IMG/VR virus record: IMGVR_UViG_3300042518_000285 | Coordinates: 1-64,000 of that record | DNA length: 64,000 bases | Direction: 5' to 3' (one strand) | Source of the DNA: a virus | In this document: positions 32,016 through 40,417 of the stretch, one piece after another | Layout of the letters: each line of letters opens with the position of its first letter | Numbering within the stretch: the stretch's first letter is position 1 | Position numbers and translations under genes: made by a program | Notes under the pieces: generated by a model | What the model was told of the DNA's origin: nothing | Databases searched by the model: none | What the model saw: only the letters and a program-made list of their open reading frames with translations

Positions 32016-32665
32016 TCACGTTGGCACAATTCAAGAGGTTTGCCCCCAACACTAGATACGCACAACAGTGGTACGACACGCTGTTTGGCCCCCAGACCGA
32101 GCTGGGCGGTAAGTCGCTTCTAGAGGAATATCAGATCAACACCAAACCACGTGTTGCATCGTTCTTAGCACAGTGTGCCCATGAGTCGGGCGGTTTTGTG
32201 TTTGTCACAGAGAACCTGAACTACAGCGCGTCTGGCTTGATGCGTGTCTTCCCGAAGTACTTTCCAACCCAAGACCTTGCCAAGCAGTACGAGCGTAACC
32301 CACGGAAGATCGCCAGCCGTGTGTACGCCAACCGGATGGGTAATGGGGATGAAGCTAGTCAGGAGGGCTTCGTATTCCGTGGACGTGGGATTTTGCAGTT
32401 GACCGGCAAGGATAACTATTTTTGGTTCGGTGCGTCGTTGAACCTGACCCCAGAGCAAGCGTCAGAGTACTTGGAGACCTTCGAGGGTGCAGCCCAGAGC
32501 GCGTGCTGGTTCTGGGAGACAAATAAACTAAACGCGTTGGCAGATGCTGGGGACATCAAACAGATGACTAAGCGGATCAACGGCGGCTATATTGGATTGG
32601 CAGATAGGGAGCATCACTATGAGATGGCGCTTAATATGTTTGGCTCTGGTACTCGTCTGGCTTAG
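32012..32665 (+). CDS. GH19 (chitinase-type) endolysin
   Basis: 217 residues. Catalytic-type glutamates E58 (AQCAHESGGF) and E67 (VTENLNYSA), followed by FRGRGILQLTGKDNYFWFG (about 123-141), the conserved substrate groove of GH19 lysins. It degrades peptidoglycan at the end of infection. No signal peptide, so it needs a holin. Its 3' end overlaps the lipoprotein gene. Confidence 0.92.
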   Translation: MITLAQFKRFAPNTRYAQQWYDTLFGPQTELGGKSLLEEYQINTKPRVASFLAQCAHESGGFVFVTENLNYSASGLMRVFPKYFPTQDLAKQYERNPRKIASRVYANRMGNGDEASQEGFVFRGRGILQLTGKDNYFWFGASLNLTPEQASEYLETFEGAAQSACWFWETNKLNALADAGDIKQMTKRINGGYIGLADREHHYEMALNMFGSGTRLA

Positions 32666-32870
32666 TGGGTGTGAGCGGGTTAGATATTTTTGTCAGAACC
32701 CAGAAAACTGGGACAAACCACGATGCCAACGCCCACAATGTGCTGTAACAGGAACTTGCCCGGATCAGTTGTTGAAACCGGAAGTGATGAAAGAGGAACC
32801 CAATGAACCCGCTAAAACTAATAAGCCAGTTCCTTGCGCTGACACAGGAACAACACGATGCAGTAATTAA
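32619..32870 (+). CDS. Small Cys-rich lipoprotein, 83 residues
   Basis: Start moved to ATG 32619 (MRWRLICLALVLVWLSGCER), giving a classic lipoprotein signal with lipobox LSGC at 15-18. The mature part has four or more further cysteines (YFCQNPENWDKPRCQRPQCA...GTCP). It overlaps the endolysin end by 47 bp and the next gene by 68 bp, as lysis genes often do. Likely outer-membrane anchored; possibly a spanin accessory, since a separate Rz/Rz1 pair exists at 33458. Confidence 0.72.
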   Translation: MRWRLICLALVLVWLSGCERVRYFCQNPENWDKPRCQRPQCAVTGTCPDQLLKPEVMKEEPNEPAKTNKPVPCADTGTTRCSN

Positions 32871-33273
32871 GTTCTTTATCGCTGTTACGTTCTGCTGCGT
32901 CGTTATCATCATGGTGGGCGTGAGCTTGTATTCAGTCGTATTCGTCGAGCAACCGATGAGCGGGATGGCCCCGGCGGACAAGCAGTTCTTCCTCATCCTT
33001 TCCGACATGTCTAAATACATATTGGGGAGTCTTGCTACCCTGCTGGCGGTTAAGGGCAAAGACGCGCTGCCAATGTTCACACCGCCCGGCCTATCTACCA
33101 AAGAAGAGCGGGACGACAAGCCAACGCCACCGGCACCCAAGGCACCTGCTGCAACCCAAGCACCTGTGCGTATGGAGCCAAGCATTGACCCAATCAGTTC
33201 ACCCCCGCCGGTAGCCACAGGCTATGGCGGTAAGCCAGCACCCGTACAACCACCACACCCGGAGATCGTATGA
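32803..33273 (+). CDS. Holin candidate with two transmembrane segments
   Basis: 156 residues. Two membrane spans, FFIAVTFCCVVIIMVGVSLY (about 25-44) and YILGSLATLLAVKG (about 69-84), are separated by a short loop, then comes a long Pro/Ala-rich cytoplasmic tail (95-156). The span arrangement fits a class II-type holin, and the gene sits between endolysin and spanins. GAGGAA ribosome site. The long proline tail is unusual for a holin. Confidence 0.62.
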   Translation: MNPLKLISQFLALTQEQHDAVIKFFIAVTFCCVVIIMVGVSLYSVVFVEQPMSGMAPADKQFFLILSDMSKYILGSLATLLAVKGKDALPMFTPPGLSTKEERDDKPTPPAPKAPAATQAPVRMEPSIDPISSPPPVATGYGGKPAPVQPPHPEIV

Positions 33274-33461
33274 AACTGCTAACTTTACGTATGATTGGCA
33301 CCGTCGTTGCCAGCTTGTTCTTGGCGTTCCAGATTCATGCCCAAGAGACCAAGAAGGTCTGCAACAAGCAGAAGGACAGCAAGGGTAAGGAAGTTCAGGT
33401 CTGCAAAGAGATCAAGATTCATAAGAAGCTCGACGGCACCAAAGTACCGGAGAAGAAATGA
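33270..33461 (+). CDS. Small secreted basic protein, 63 residues
   Basis: A signal peptide (TVVASLFLAFQIHAQ, likely cleaved after IHA at about 24) and a short Lys-rich mature part with two cysteines (KVCNKQKDSKGKEVQVCKEI). Overlaps its neighbours as ATGA on both sides. Periplasmic; function unknown, within the lysis cassette. Confidence 0.7.
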   Translation: MKLLTLRMIGTVVASLFLAFQIHAQETKKVCNKQKDSKGKEVQVCKEIKIHKKLDGTKVPEKK

Positions 33462-33928
33462 ATCCGTGGGTAATACTTGGCTTTGTGCTGGCTGTTGGCG
33501 CAGCGGCTGGGGGCGGGTATTATAAAGGCAATTCTGCGGGCAAAGCCGAGGTGCAGCAGGCGTGGGATAAGGAAAAGGCTGAGCAGTATGCAGCCTACGC
33601 CAAAGGGCAGGAAGAAGCTCGGAAGCGCGAACAAGATATGCAAGAGGCAGCGGACAGGCTGCGGAGGGAGAAGGATCGTGAAACGCGTGAGCTTGCTGCT
33701 AGGAATACCGCTCTTGTTAACAGCCTGCGCGACAGGAATGAGCGCCCCACCCAAGGCAATTCCGTGTCCGGTACCACCGGTGTTGGATCAGGCGGCTGTA
33801 CCGGAAAAGAGCTTTACCGACCGGATAGCGAATTTCTTGTCCGGCTCGCTGGAGAAGCCGACGAACTCCGGTTCGCCCTCAAGCAGTGCTACTCCCAGTA
33901 CAACGCCGCAAGACAAAAGGTGAACTAA
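33458..33928 (+). CDS. Rz: Rz-like inner-membrane spanin
   Basis: 156 residues: an N-terminal membrane anchor (VILGFVLAVGAAAGGGYYKG, about 5-24), then a periplasmic coiled coil rich in Ala/Glu/Lys/Arg (about 30-95). The C-terminal part holds two cysteines and ends FALKQCYSQYNAARQKV. Spans the periplasm with its outer-membrane partner, encoded inside this gene at 33678-33923, to fuse the membranes at lysis. Confidence 0.85.
   Translation: MNPWVILGFVLAVGAAAGGGYYKGNSAGKAEVQQAWDKEKAEQYAAYAKGQEEARKREQDMQEAADRLRREKDRETRELAARNTALVNSLRDRNERPTQGNSVSGTTGVGSGGCTGKELYRPDSEFLVRLAGEADELRFALKQCYSQYNAARQKVN
33678..33923 (+). CDS. Rz1: Rz1-like outer-membrane lipoprotein embedded in Rz
   Basis: 81 residues in the other frame, wholly inside Rz. 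GTG start at 33678 with a strong GGAGGGAG site 7 bp upstream. Lipoprotein signal VKRVSLLLGIPLLLTAC, with lipobox LTAC ending at residue 17. The mature chain is Pro/Ser-rich (SAPPKAIPCPVPPVLDQ), as expected for Rz1. Nested Rz/Rz1 is the classic lambda-type arrangement. Confidence 0.85.
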   Translation: MKRVSLLLGIPLLLTACATGMSAPPKAIPCPVPPVLDQAAVPEKSFTDRIANFLSGSLEKPTNSGSPSSSATPSTTPQDKR

Positions 33929-36304
33929 ATGCCGTTGCAGAAACTACAGTTTCGCCCCGGTGTAAACCGCGAAGGCACGACACTTGCCAACGAAGGTGGT
34001 TGGTACGACTGTGACAAGGTGCGCTTTCGTTCTGGCTACCCAGAGAAGATTGGCGGGTGGACGACACTCTCTACACAAACTTTTATCGGTACGTGCCGGT
34101 CATTGTGGAACTGGATATCGTTAAAATCGTTTAATTTATTGGGGGTTGGAACTGAAAAGAAGTTTTATATCGAATACGGTGGTCTTTACTACGATATTAC
34201 GCCACTTCGTCGCAGGGTTACGCTTACCAATCCGTTTACTACCAACATAGACCCCGGTACAGAAAATATCGTTACTGTGACGGACGTTGATCATGGCGCT
34301 ATTACAGGTGACTACGTCACTTTTTCTGGTGCTTCATCTGTCGGTGGTTTGACCCTAAACGGCGAGTACGAAATTACGTACGTCAATACAGACACGTACA
34401 CGATTGTTGCATCAAGTAATGCTACTTCCGCTGCAACCGGTGGGGGTACTGTATTAGCTCAATACCAGATCAATAACGGCACAAACGTCGGTACTTCACA
34501 AGATGGTTGGGGCGCAGGTCTATGGGGCGGTGTTGTTACTGGCTCGACAATTACGCAGCTTAATGGGGCGATCAATAGTTCAGTAACTACTATAACTGTA
34601 GACTCTACCGCTAGTTTCCCTTCAAATGGGACGCTCTTAATTGGCAACGAACTCATAACCTATAGCGGCACGAATTCCCCTACCAATACGCAGTTTACTG
34701 GTTGCGTTCGCGGAGCATTAGGTACTAACCCGCCCGGATCGCCGGGTGTAGGCTATACCCATGCAGATAACTCCGTAGTTACTAATGCACTTAATTACTA
34801 TGGATGGGGCGATAGCGGATCGGAATCTACAAACACGACACTGCGTCTGTGGAGCCAAAGTAACTTTGGTCAGGACTTGTTGTTTAACCCACGACAAGGC
34901 GGTCTTTATTATTGGTCGCCGGGCACTGGCGCTGCCCCAGATGTAGGTACGCGAGGTGTTTTAGTTGGCTCATTCTCTGGCACTGCTAACATTAACTCGA
35001 CAACGACGCTTACTGTTACGTTTGTCACTTCCGGGTCTATCCATATTGGTATGACTGTATCAGGAACTGGTATCCCAGCAGCTACAACTATTGTTGGGTT
35101 TGGTACGGGCACCGGCGGTGCAGGCACTTATATTATGAGTGCAGCGGCTACATCAACGACTACAGGAATTGCACTTACCGGTACGTCAGATGTGCCTTCC
35201 GCGATTAACGAGATTCTAGTATCTGATACGTCACGTATCGTTCTTGCGTTCGGTTGTAATGATTATGGTTCTCCAGACCAAGACCCACTTCTAATTCGTT
35301 GGACTGCCCAAGAAAGCTATACCGACTGGACAGTCACACCAACAAATCAAGCCGGTAGTTATCGTCTGTCGCACGGGTCGTACATTGTAGGTGCTCTACA
35401 GACTCGCCAAGAGATTCTTGTTTGGACAGACGCTGCCATTTATTCCATGCAGTATCTCGGCCCACCGTTTGTTTGGGGTTTTACACTTCTCGCTGACAAT
35501 ATCTCTATTGCCTCGCAAAACGTAATGGCTACTGCGGCGGGTGTGGTGTACTGGATGGGTGTCGATAAGTTTTACATTTATTCCGGTCGAGTCGAGACAC
35601 TACCATGCTCGGTGCGCACGTATGTCTTTAACGACATGAACCGTAGTCAGTTTGCGCAGTTTTTCTCTGGCTCTAATGAAGGGTTTAGTGAAATATGGTG
35701 GTTCTACTGTTCAGCTAATTCTGAAGTAATCGACCGCTACGTCATATTTAATTATCTTGATCGTGTTTGGTACTACGGCACGTTAGAACGTACCGCATGG
35801 CTGGATTCCCCGCTTCGTGGGCAACCGTTAGCTGCTACTCTGGGCAACTTGCTTGTGTTTCATGAAAGCGGTAACGACGACGGTATAACTAACCCACCTT
35901 CGCCAATTTATTCCTATATTCAGTCTTCAGATTTTGACATTCAGGATGGACATAATTACGGGTTTATATGGCGGGTGCTACCGGACATTACGTTTAATGG
36001 ATCAACAAACGTAACAGGTACAACCCCCAAAGTTACGATGACTATGCGCCCAAGACAGAACCCCGGTGCCCCATATAACGCTGCACCAAGCCCAACGGTG
36101 TCATCTACACAGAACTATGGCGGGGTTGAGAAAAACTACACGGTGCAAGAATTTACAGAAATTATCTACACCCGTGTCCGTGGTAGACAGATGGCGTTTA
36201 AGATTGAATCCAATAAACCGGGCTCGGTTGGCGCGAACGAAATTGGAACTCAATGGCAGTTGGGTGTGCCCCGCGTTGACGTACGGCCTGACGGTAGAAG
36301 GTAA
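33929..36304 (+). CDS. Tail nozzle / packaged-DNA stabilisation protein (P22 gp10-like)
   Basis: 791 residues. The N-terminus [23 protein letters not shown] then [19 protein letters not shown] is a recognised opening of gp10-like nozzle proteins. The central propeller-like region carries two inserted beta modules: one [15 protein letters not shown]...[10 protein letters not shown] (about 115-165), one [19 protein letters not shown] then TGTGGAGTY (about 375-405). The C-terminal half (about 430-780) is aromatic-rich ([20 protein letters not shown]). It closes the tail tube after packaging. Confidence 0.8.
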   Translation: MPLQKLQFRPGVNREGTTLANEGGWYDCDKVRFRSGYPEKIGGWTTLSTQTFIGTCRSLWNWISLKSFNLLGVGTEKKFYIEYGGLYYDITPLRRRVTLTNPFTTNIDPGTENIVTVTDVDHGAITGDYVTFSGASSVGGLTLNGEYEITYVNTDTYTIVASSNATSAATGGGTVLAQYQINNGTNVGTSQDGWGAGLWGGVVTGSTITQLNGAINSSVTTITVDSTASFPSNGTLLIGNELITYSGTNSPTNTQFTGCVRGALGTNPPGSPGVGYTHADNSVVTNALNYYGWGDSGSESTNTTLRLWSQSNFGQDLLFNPRQGGLYYWSPGTGAAPDVGTRGVLVGSFSGTANINSTTTLTVTFVTSGSIHIGMTVSGTGIPAATTIVGFGTGTGGAGTYIMSAAATSTTTGIALTGTSDVPSAINEILVSDTSRIVLAFGCNDYGSPDQDPLLIRWTAQESYTDWTVTPTNQAGSYRLSHGSYIVGALQTRQEILVWTDAAIYSMQYLGPPFVWGFTLLADNISIASQNVMATAAGVVYWMGVDKFYIYSGRVETLPCSVRTYVFNDMNRSQFAQFFSGSNEGFSEIWWFYCSANSEVIDRYVIFNYLDRVWYYGTLERTAWLDSPLRGQPLAATLGNLLVFHESGNDDGITNPPSPIYSYIQSSDFDIQDGHNYGFIWRVLPDITFNGSTNVTGTTPKVTMTMRPRQNPGAPYNAAPSPTVSSTQNYGGVEKNYTVQEFTEIIYTRVRGRQMAFKIESNKPGSVGANEIGTQWQLGVPRVDVRPDGRR

Positions 36305-36309
36305 TCAAA

Positions 36310-36630
36310 ATGGCAATACGAACTAAAGCAATTGCATTACCTAAAGCGCCGTTGCTGCCATTTGCGCCGGTACAGTATGACCGCTCGTATCAAGACACGC
36401 TCAACAACATCTTGCGCCAATACTTCGGCACGATTGATAACCTTGCTGCACAGTTCTGTCTATTTGGTGTTTACGAAGTAGTTGACCTCCCCGGTGCCAG
36501 TAGTCTAGGAGCAGGGGCAAGGGCGTTTGTTATTGACTCTTCGGTAACGACGTTTGGCTCTACAGTCGCTGGCGGGGGCAGTTCCAAAGTACCGGTTTAT
36601 TCGGACGGAACCGACTGGAAAGTTGGCTAA
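36310..36630 (+). CDS. Small tail-region protein, 106 residues
   Basis: PLLPFAPVQYDRSYQDTLNNIL then RQYFGTIDNL, followed by a C-terminal ASSLGAGARAFVIDSSVTTFGS...VPVYSDGTDWKVG. The latter motif is common in short phage tail/fibre-linker proteins. Likely a small structural subunit of the nozzle or fibre joint. Confidence 0.68.
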   Translation: MAIRTKAIALPKAPLLPFAPVQYDRSYQDTLNNILRQYFGTIDNLAAQFCLFGVYEVVDLPGASSLGAGARAFVIDSSVTTFGSTVAGGGSSKVPVYSDGTDWKVG

Positions 36631-36681
36631 TTAGCGTACCGAAGTGTTAAACTTTGACAAATTTTATGGGATGAGGTAGCG

Positions 36682-38892
36682 ATGAGCCTCCACAGTCTAG
36701 CCAATCACCTTCAATCCGCTGGGCGCGGGGAAGACAAAGTCCTCGTCCACATGACTCCGAAAGAAGTCGGCGGGCTGCAAGCCCTTGCAATGGCGCATGG
36801 TGGGTCGCTTACCATCAACCCCGAGACAGGGCTACCTGAAGCCGGATTCCTAAAAAGAATGCTCCCGATGCTTGCGGGTCTTGCTTTGGCTCCCCTTACT
36901 GCGGGTACTTCGCTGGCGTTTCTTGGCGCTACCCCGCTGGCTTCAGCACTCACAGTGGGCGGTGTTACCGGATTGGTAACTGGAGACTTGAGGCAAGGTC
37001 TGATGGCGGGTCTTGGCGCTTATGGTGGCGCAGGGCTTGGTGCAGGGTTAGCAAAGACGGGTGCTGCCGCTGGTGCTAGTGGGGCTACTGGGGCTACTGG
37101 GGCTACTGGTACTGCTGCTGGTGCTACTGGTACTGCTGCTGGTGCGGGTGCTTCTGGTACAGGTACTTCGCTATTCCCGTCTAGCGCAAACACGTTTGGT
37201 AACGTAGCTAAAGGTACAGGACCTTTCCCAACCTCTATTCCAACCGATTTCGGTCCCGCAGGGTTACAAACTGCCGTGCCAAAAGTCCCATTAAACCCGA
37301 ATGCTTTGGCGTTTAGGCCAGATTATGTCGCCCCCATCCCCGGTGGTGCAGCACCTATTAGTACTTTTGGCAGTATAGGCCAAGGGATAACTGCCGCCCC
37401 ATCTATGGGAAGCAACATGGCCTCAGGGGTTAAGGCGCTTGGGCAAGAAGGCGGACTTGGCAACCTATACGATGCGCTGCCGGGCGGTACGCTACCTGCT
37501 ATCGCTGGTTCGCTGATGCTAAACCGAGATAAACCAGCAGAACCACCAAAAACTGATCCGGGGATGATCCGTCCGTATAACTACGAGAGAACGCAAAACC
37601 AAGCCGCTTACGATATGGGTGCGCCTATGTATTCTAGTACGCCGGGGTCAAGCGCAGAACGTAATTATTTCACGGATAGCTACACAGAACTCAAACCCTA
37701 TAAAGCGCCGGGACCTGAGTACGCTGCTGAGGGCGGCTTGATGGGGTTTGCAGTTGGTGGCCCGATAGAAACTATGTCGGCGATGAATTCTGTCGGTGCT
37801 AATACAGGCTACCCAATGGCGGGTATCAACACAGCACTATATTCCAACCCGATGATCCAGCGGCCTGAAGCGGTGAATGTAATCGCTCCTAGTGGCGATG
37901 CCGGTGTAGGCGCATATAGTGGGGAACCTAAGTTTGCTAGTGGGGGCGGGGTTTTTGCGCCGCAAATGGCGGGTGGGTATAACTATTCGTATGACCCCAA
38001 CACCATGCAGTTTACGCAGACAGGAACGCCTAGGCCAGTGTATAACACTTTTGGAAGTGCTTTGGGGAAAGTGTTTAACACGCTTACAGGTAGACAACCA
38101 ACTTTTGACCACGGACCAAAAGTTTCTGGAGGTATTGCCAAACCTGCCGCAGCACCGGCGATGCCAGCACAACCTGCGTACACACCGCCTAGCATCCCTG
38201 CGTATAAGCCACCTGAGCAACAGCTTGGTCTAGGTAGTTTTTATTCGATGATGAATAGTCAGCTTGGCTCACCAAAGTTTTCAAAAGGCGGTACGGCGGC
38301 GGATAATGCTGCTAAAGAAGCTGCAAAGCTGCAAGGGGAATACACCTACTCATATAACCCACAAACCATGCGGTTTACGGAGTTGGGTACGCCGACATCG
38401 CCGGGGGAAAAACCTAAAGTCGAAATGGGCGGTATGGCACCTCCTAATGCAAATTCTCCAGCAATGCCCGCGCAGCCAGCGTACGGGGCACCTCCGGTTT
38501 CCGCCTATCAGTCACCTGAGCAACAACTTGGTTTGACTGACTTTTATGCAATGATGGATCGTAGGTTAGGGCAAGTAGGCGGGTATGCCGCAGGTGGTGG
38601 AGTTTCTCACTTGGGTGATTACTCTGATGGTGGTCGTCTCTTGAAAGGACCCGGCGATGGAGTTTCTGATTCTATCCCTGCTGTCATTGGCAACCGCCAG
38701 CCTGCTCGTCTTGCTGATGGTGAGTTTGTAGTCCCAGCCCGTATCGTCTCTGAGTTGGGTAATGGGTCAACCGAAGCAGGTGCTCGTAAACTGTACGCCA
38801 TGATGGATCGGGTGCAGAAAGCGCGTCGTAAGACGGTTGGCAAAAGTAGAGTGGCAGCGAATACTAGATCGGAGAAATATCTACCTGCATGA
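36682..38892 (+). CDS. Large glycine-rich virion protein, 736 residues, with DGEFVVPA tail domain
   Basis: The N-terminus is partly hydrophobic (LPMLAGLALAPLTAGTSLAFLGAT, about 59-82), so it may contact membrane. A GAT-rich low-complexity stretch follows (about 130-158). Residues about 430-540 and 550-640 are duplicated modules (YNYSYDPNTMQFTQTGTPRP versus YTYSYNPQTMRFTELGTPTS; both with MPAQPAY...PEQQLGL...FYxMM). The C-terminal domain GPGDGVSDSIPAVIG...ARLADGEFVVPARIVSELGNGS is a conserved end of ejected or tail proteins in aquatic phages. Probably an internal or ejection protein. Confidence 0.72.
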   Translation: MSLHSLANHLQSAGRGEDKVLVHMTPKEVGGLQALAMAHGGSLTINPETGLPEAGFLKRMLPMLAGLALAPLTAGTSLAFLGATPLASALTVGGVTGLVTGDLRQGLMAGLGAYGGAGLGAGLAKTGAAAGASGATGATGATGTAAGATGTAAGAGASGTGTSLFPSSANTFGNVAKGTGPFPTSIPTDFGPAGLQTAVPKVPLNPNALAFRPDYVAPIPGGAAPISTFGSIGQGITAAPSMGSNMASGVKALGQEGGLGNLYDALPGGTLPAIAGSLMLNRDKPAEPPKTDPGMIRPYNYERTQNQAAYDMGAPMYSSTPGSSAERNYFTDSYTELKPYKAPGPEYAAEGGLMGFAVGGPIETMSAMNSVGANTGYPMAGINTALYSNPMIQRPEAVNVIAPSGDAGVGAYSGEPKFASGGGVFAPQMAGGYNYSYDPNTMQFTQTGTPRPVYNTFGSALGKVFNTLTGRQPTFDHGPKVSGGIAKPAAAPAMPAQPAYTPPSIPAYKPPEQQLGLGSFYSMMNSQLGSPKFSKGGTAADNAAKEAAKLQGEYTYSYNPQTMRFTELGTPTSPGEKPKVEMGGMAPPNANSPAMPAQPAYGAPPVSAYQSPEQQLGLTDFYAMMDRRLGQVGGYAAGGGVSHLGDYSDGGRLLKGPGDGVSDSIPAVIGNRQPARLADGEFVVPARIVSELGNGSTEAGARKLYAMMDRVQKARRKTVGKSRVAANTRSEKYLPA
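37081..37149 (+). repeat. Low-complexity GGGGCTACT / GGTACTGCTGCT tandem repeat
   Basis: Three copies of the 9-mer GGGGCTACT at 37081-37107, then two copies of GGTACTGCTGCTGGTGC, coding for G-A-T and T-A-A-G runs in the 736-residue virion protein. Prone to slippage, so length may vary between strains. Confidence 0.8.
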
Positions 38893-39341
38893 CATTCCTT
38901 ACCTACGCCGATTGCGACCCGTTTGTATTTGTAGAAGAACTTAAAGAACTGTTCCCGCTACATTACGAAGAGCTGTGTGTAACGAAAGATTTCCCGTTAG
39001 CGCCAGATTACGATGCGTATAAACGGTTGGCGGATGCAAGGATGCTGCGATGTATTACAGCACGTGTGGGGGAAGAGTTAATTGGTTACATCATATTTGT
39101 TGTCCAGCCGCATCTTCACTACATGACTTGTAAGACGGCGTTTGAAGACATTTACTTCATTCGTAAAGAGTATCGTAAAGGTCGAGTTGGTATACGTTTG
39201 TTTAAGTATGCGGAAGAAGTGCTAAAAGGTATCGGGGTAAACCGTATCATCATGCACACAAAAGTTCATATGGATAACTCCAAGCTGTTCGAATACTTGG
39301 GGTATAAGTGGACAGACAAACTGTTCACCAAGATTTTGTAG
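38889..39341 (+). CDS. GNAT-family N-acetyltransferase
   Basis: 150 residues. The GNAT core runs from about 55 (ARVGEELIGYIIFVV) through the acetyl-CoA loop (IRKEYRKGRVGIRLFKYAEE, about 96-115) to the C-terminal strand (KLFEYLGYKWTDKLF). It starts in the stop of the previous virion gene (ATGA). GNATs are often encoded beside internal virion proteins of podoviruses. Whether it modifies host or phage proteins is unknown. A second GNAT-like domain lies inside the 2174-residue protein. Confidence 0.8.
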   Translation: MTFLTYADCDPFVFVEELKELFPLHYEELCVTKDFPLAPDYDAYKRLADARMLRCITARVGEELIGYIIFVVQPHLHYMTCKTAFEDIYFIRKEYRKGRVGIRLFKYAEEVLKGIGVNRIIMHTKVHMDNSKLFEYLGYKWTDKLFTKIL

Positions 39342-39349
39342 GGGTCACT

Positions 39350-40414
39350 ATGACTTACTCGCGTAGACAACTTGAAGCTTTTGGCGAACCGTTTGGCGAA
39401 AGCGCAACCCGGCTAAAACCGGGCGGACGTATTTATGGTGGAGGCGGTTCCCCTGCACCTCCCGCGCCCGGCCCACATACTGTTACTCAATCAACCATAC
39501 CAGAGTATGCAAGGCCGTATGTCGAGCGCATGCTGGGTAAAACAGAGGCGTTGAGTAAAACACCTTATCAAGCATACGGTGGGGAACGTATTGCTGGGTT
39601 TACACCCCTGCAACAACAAGCGTTTCAGGGCGTTGCAAATCTTCAACCATCGCAACAGCTTGGTGTTGGTACGCAACTAGCGGGGCTTTCGGGATTGCAA
39701 GGGCTTGGCGCAGGTCAGCAGTACGCGCAACAAGCTACATCCCCCGGTTCCATGCAGGCGTATATGTCGCCGTATGCACAGTTGGCGCTTGAACCACAAC
39801 TACGAGACGCTGCACGTCGCTCGGCTATGGAAGGTCAGATGCAGCAGGCGCAAGCCGCGCAGCGTGGTGCTTTTGGTGGGGCACGTACGGCAATAGTAGA
39901 AGCGGAGCGTCAGCGCAATCTGGGTCAGTTGCAATCAGACATCTACGGTCGTGGGATGCAGACCGCGTTTGAGCAAGCACGTCAGGCACAGCAGTTTGGT
40001 GCCGATCTTGGTCTACGTGGTGCGGGTCTAGGGGTACAAGCCGCTGGAGCATTAGGGCAGTTAGGGCAAACCCAGTTTGGGCAGCAAAAAGACATCCTCC
40101 AAGGGCAGCTTTCCGCAGGTGCGCAACAACAAGGGCTGGAGCAACAACGACTGGGACAGGCGTACCAAGACTTCCAAAATCAGCGGCAGTACCCGTATCA
40201 GCAGTTGGCATTTATGTCTGACATGCTACGGGGCTTGCCTTTGGCGCAATACTCTCAGACGATGTATCAACCACCACCATCTATGCTTGGGCAAGTAGCG
40301 GGTGCCGGATTAACGTATTTAGGAGCACAAAAAGCCGGATTATTTGGTGCTGAAGGTGGAGTAGTACCGGGCGGACTTGCTGGTATCGCCGCCGATAAAT
40401 TGATGCAGGGGTAA
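39350..40414 (+). CDS. Ala/Gln-rich internal virion protein, 354 residues
   Basis: Start at ATG 39350 (MTYSRRQLEAFGEPFGES) after GGGGTC. A Gly/Pro-rich N-terminus precedes long Ala/Gln/Gly helices with repeated QQxQQA and RxGAFGGARTAIVEAERQRN (about 170-200). The C-terminus is GGVVPGGLAGIAADKLMQG. Similar helical proteins precede transglycosylase proteins in related phages and may form part of the inner core or ejected channel. Confidence 0.68.
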   Translation: MTYSRRQLEAFGEPFGESATRLKPGGRIYGGGGSPAPPAPGPHTVTQSTIPEYARPYVERMLGKTEALSKTPYQAYGGERIAGFTPLQQQAFQGVANLQPSQQLGVGTQLAGLSGLQGLGAGQQYAQQATSPGSMQAYMSPYAQLALEPQLRDAARRSAMEGQMQQAQAAQRGAFGGARTAIVEAERQRNLGQLQSDIYGRGMQTAFEQARQAQQFGADLGLRGAGLGVQAAGALGQLGQTQFGQQKDILQGQLSAGAQQQGLEQQRLGQAYQDFQNQRQYPYQQLAFMSDMLRGLPLAQYSQTMYQPPPSMLGQVAGAGLTYLGAQKAGLFGAEGGVVPGGLAGIAADKLMQG

Positions 40415-40417
40415 ATC

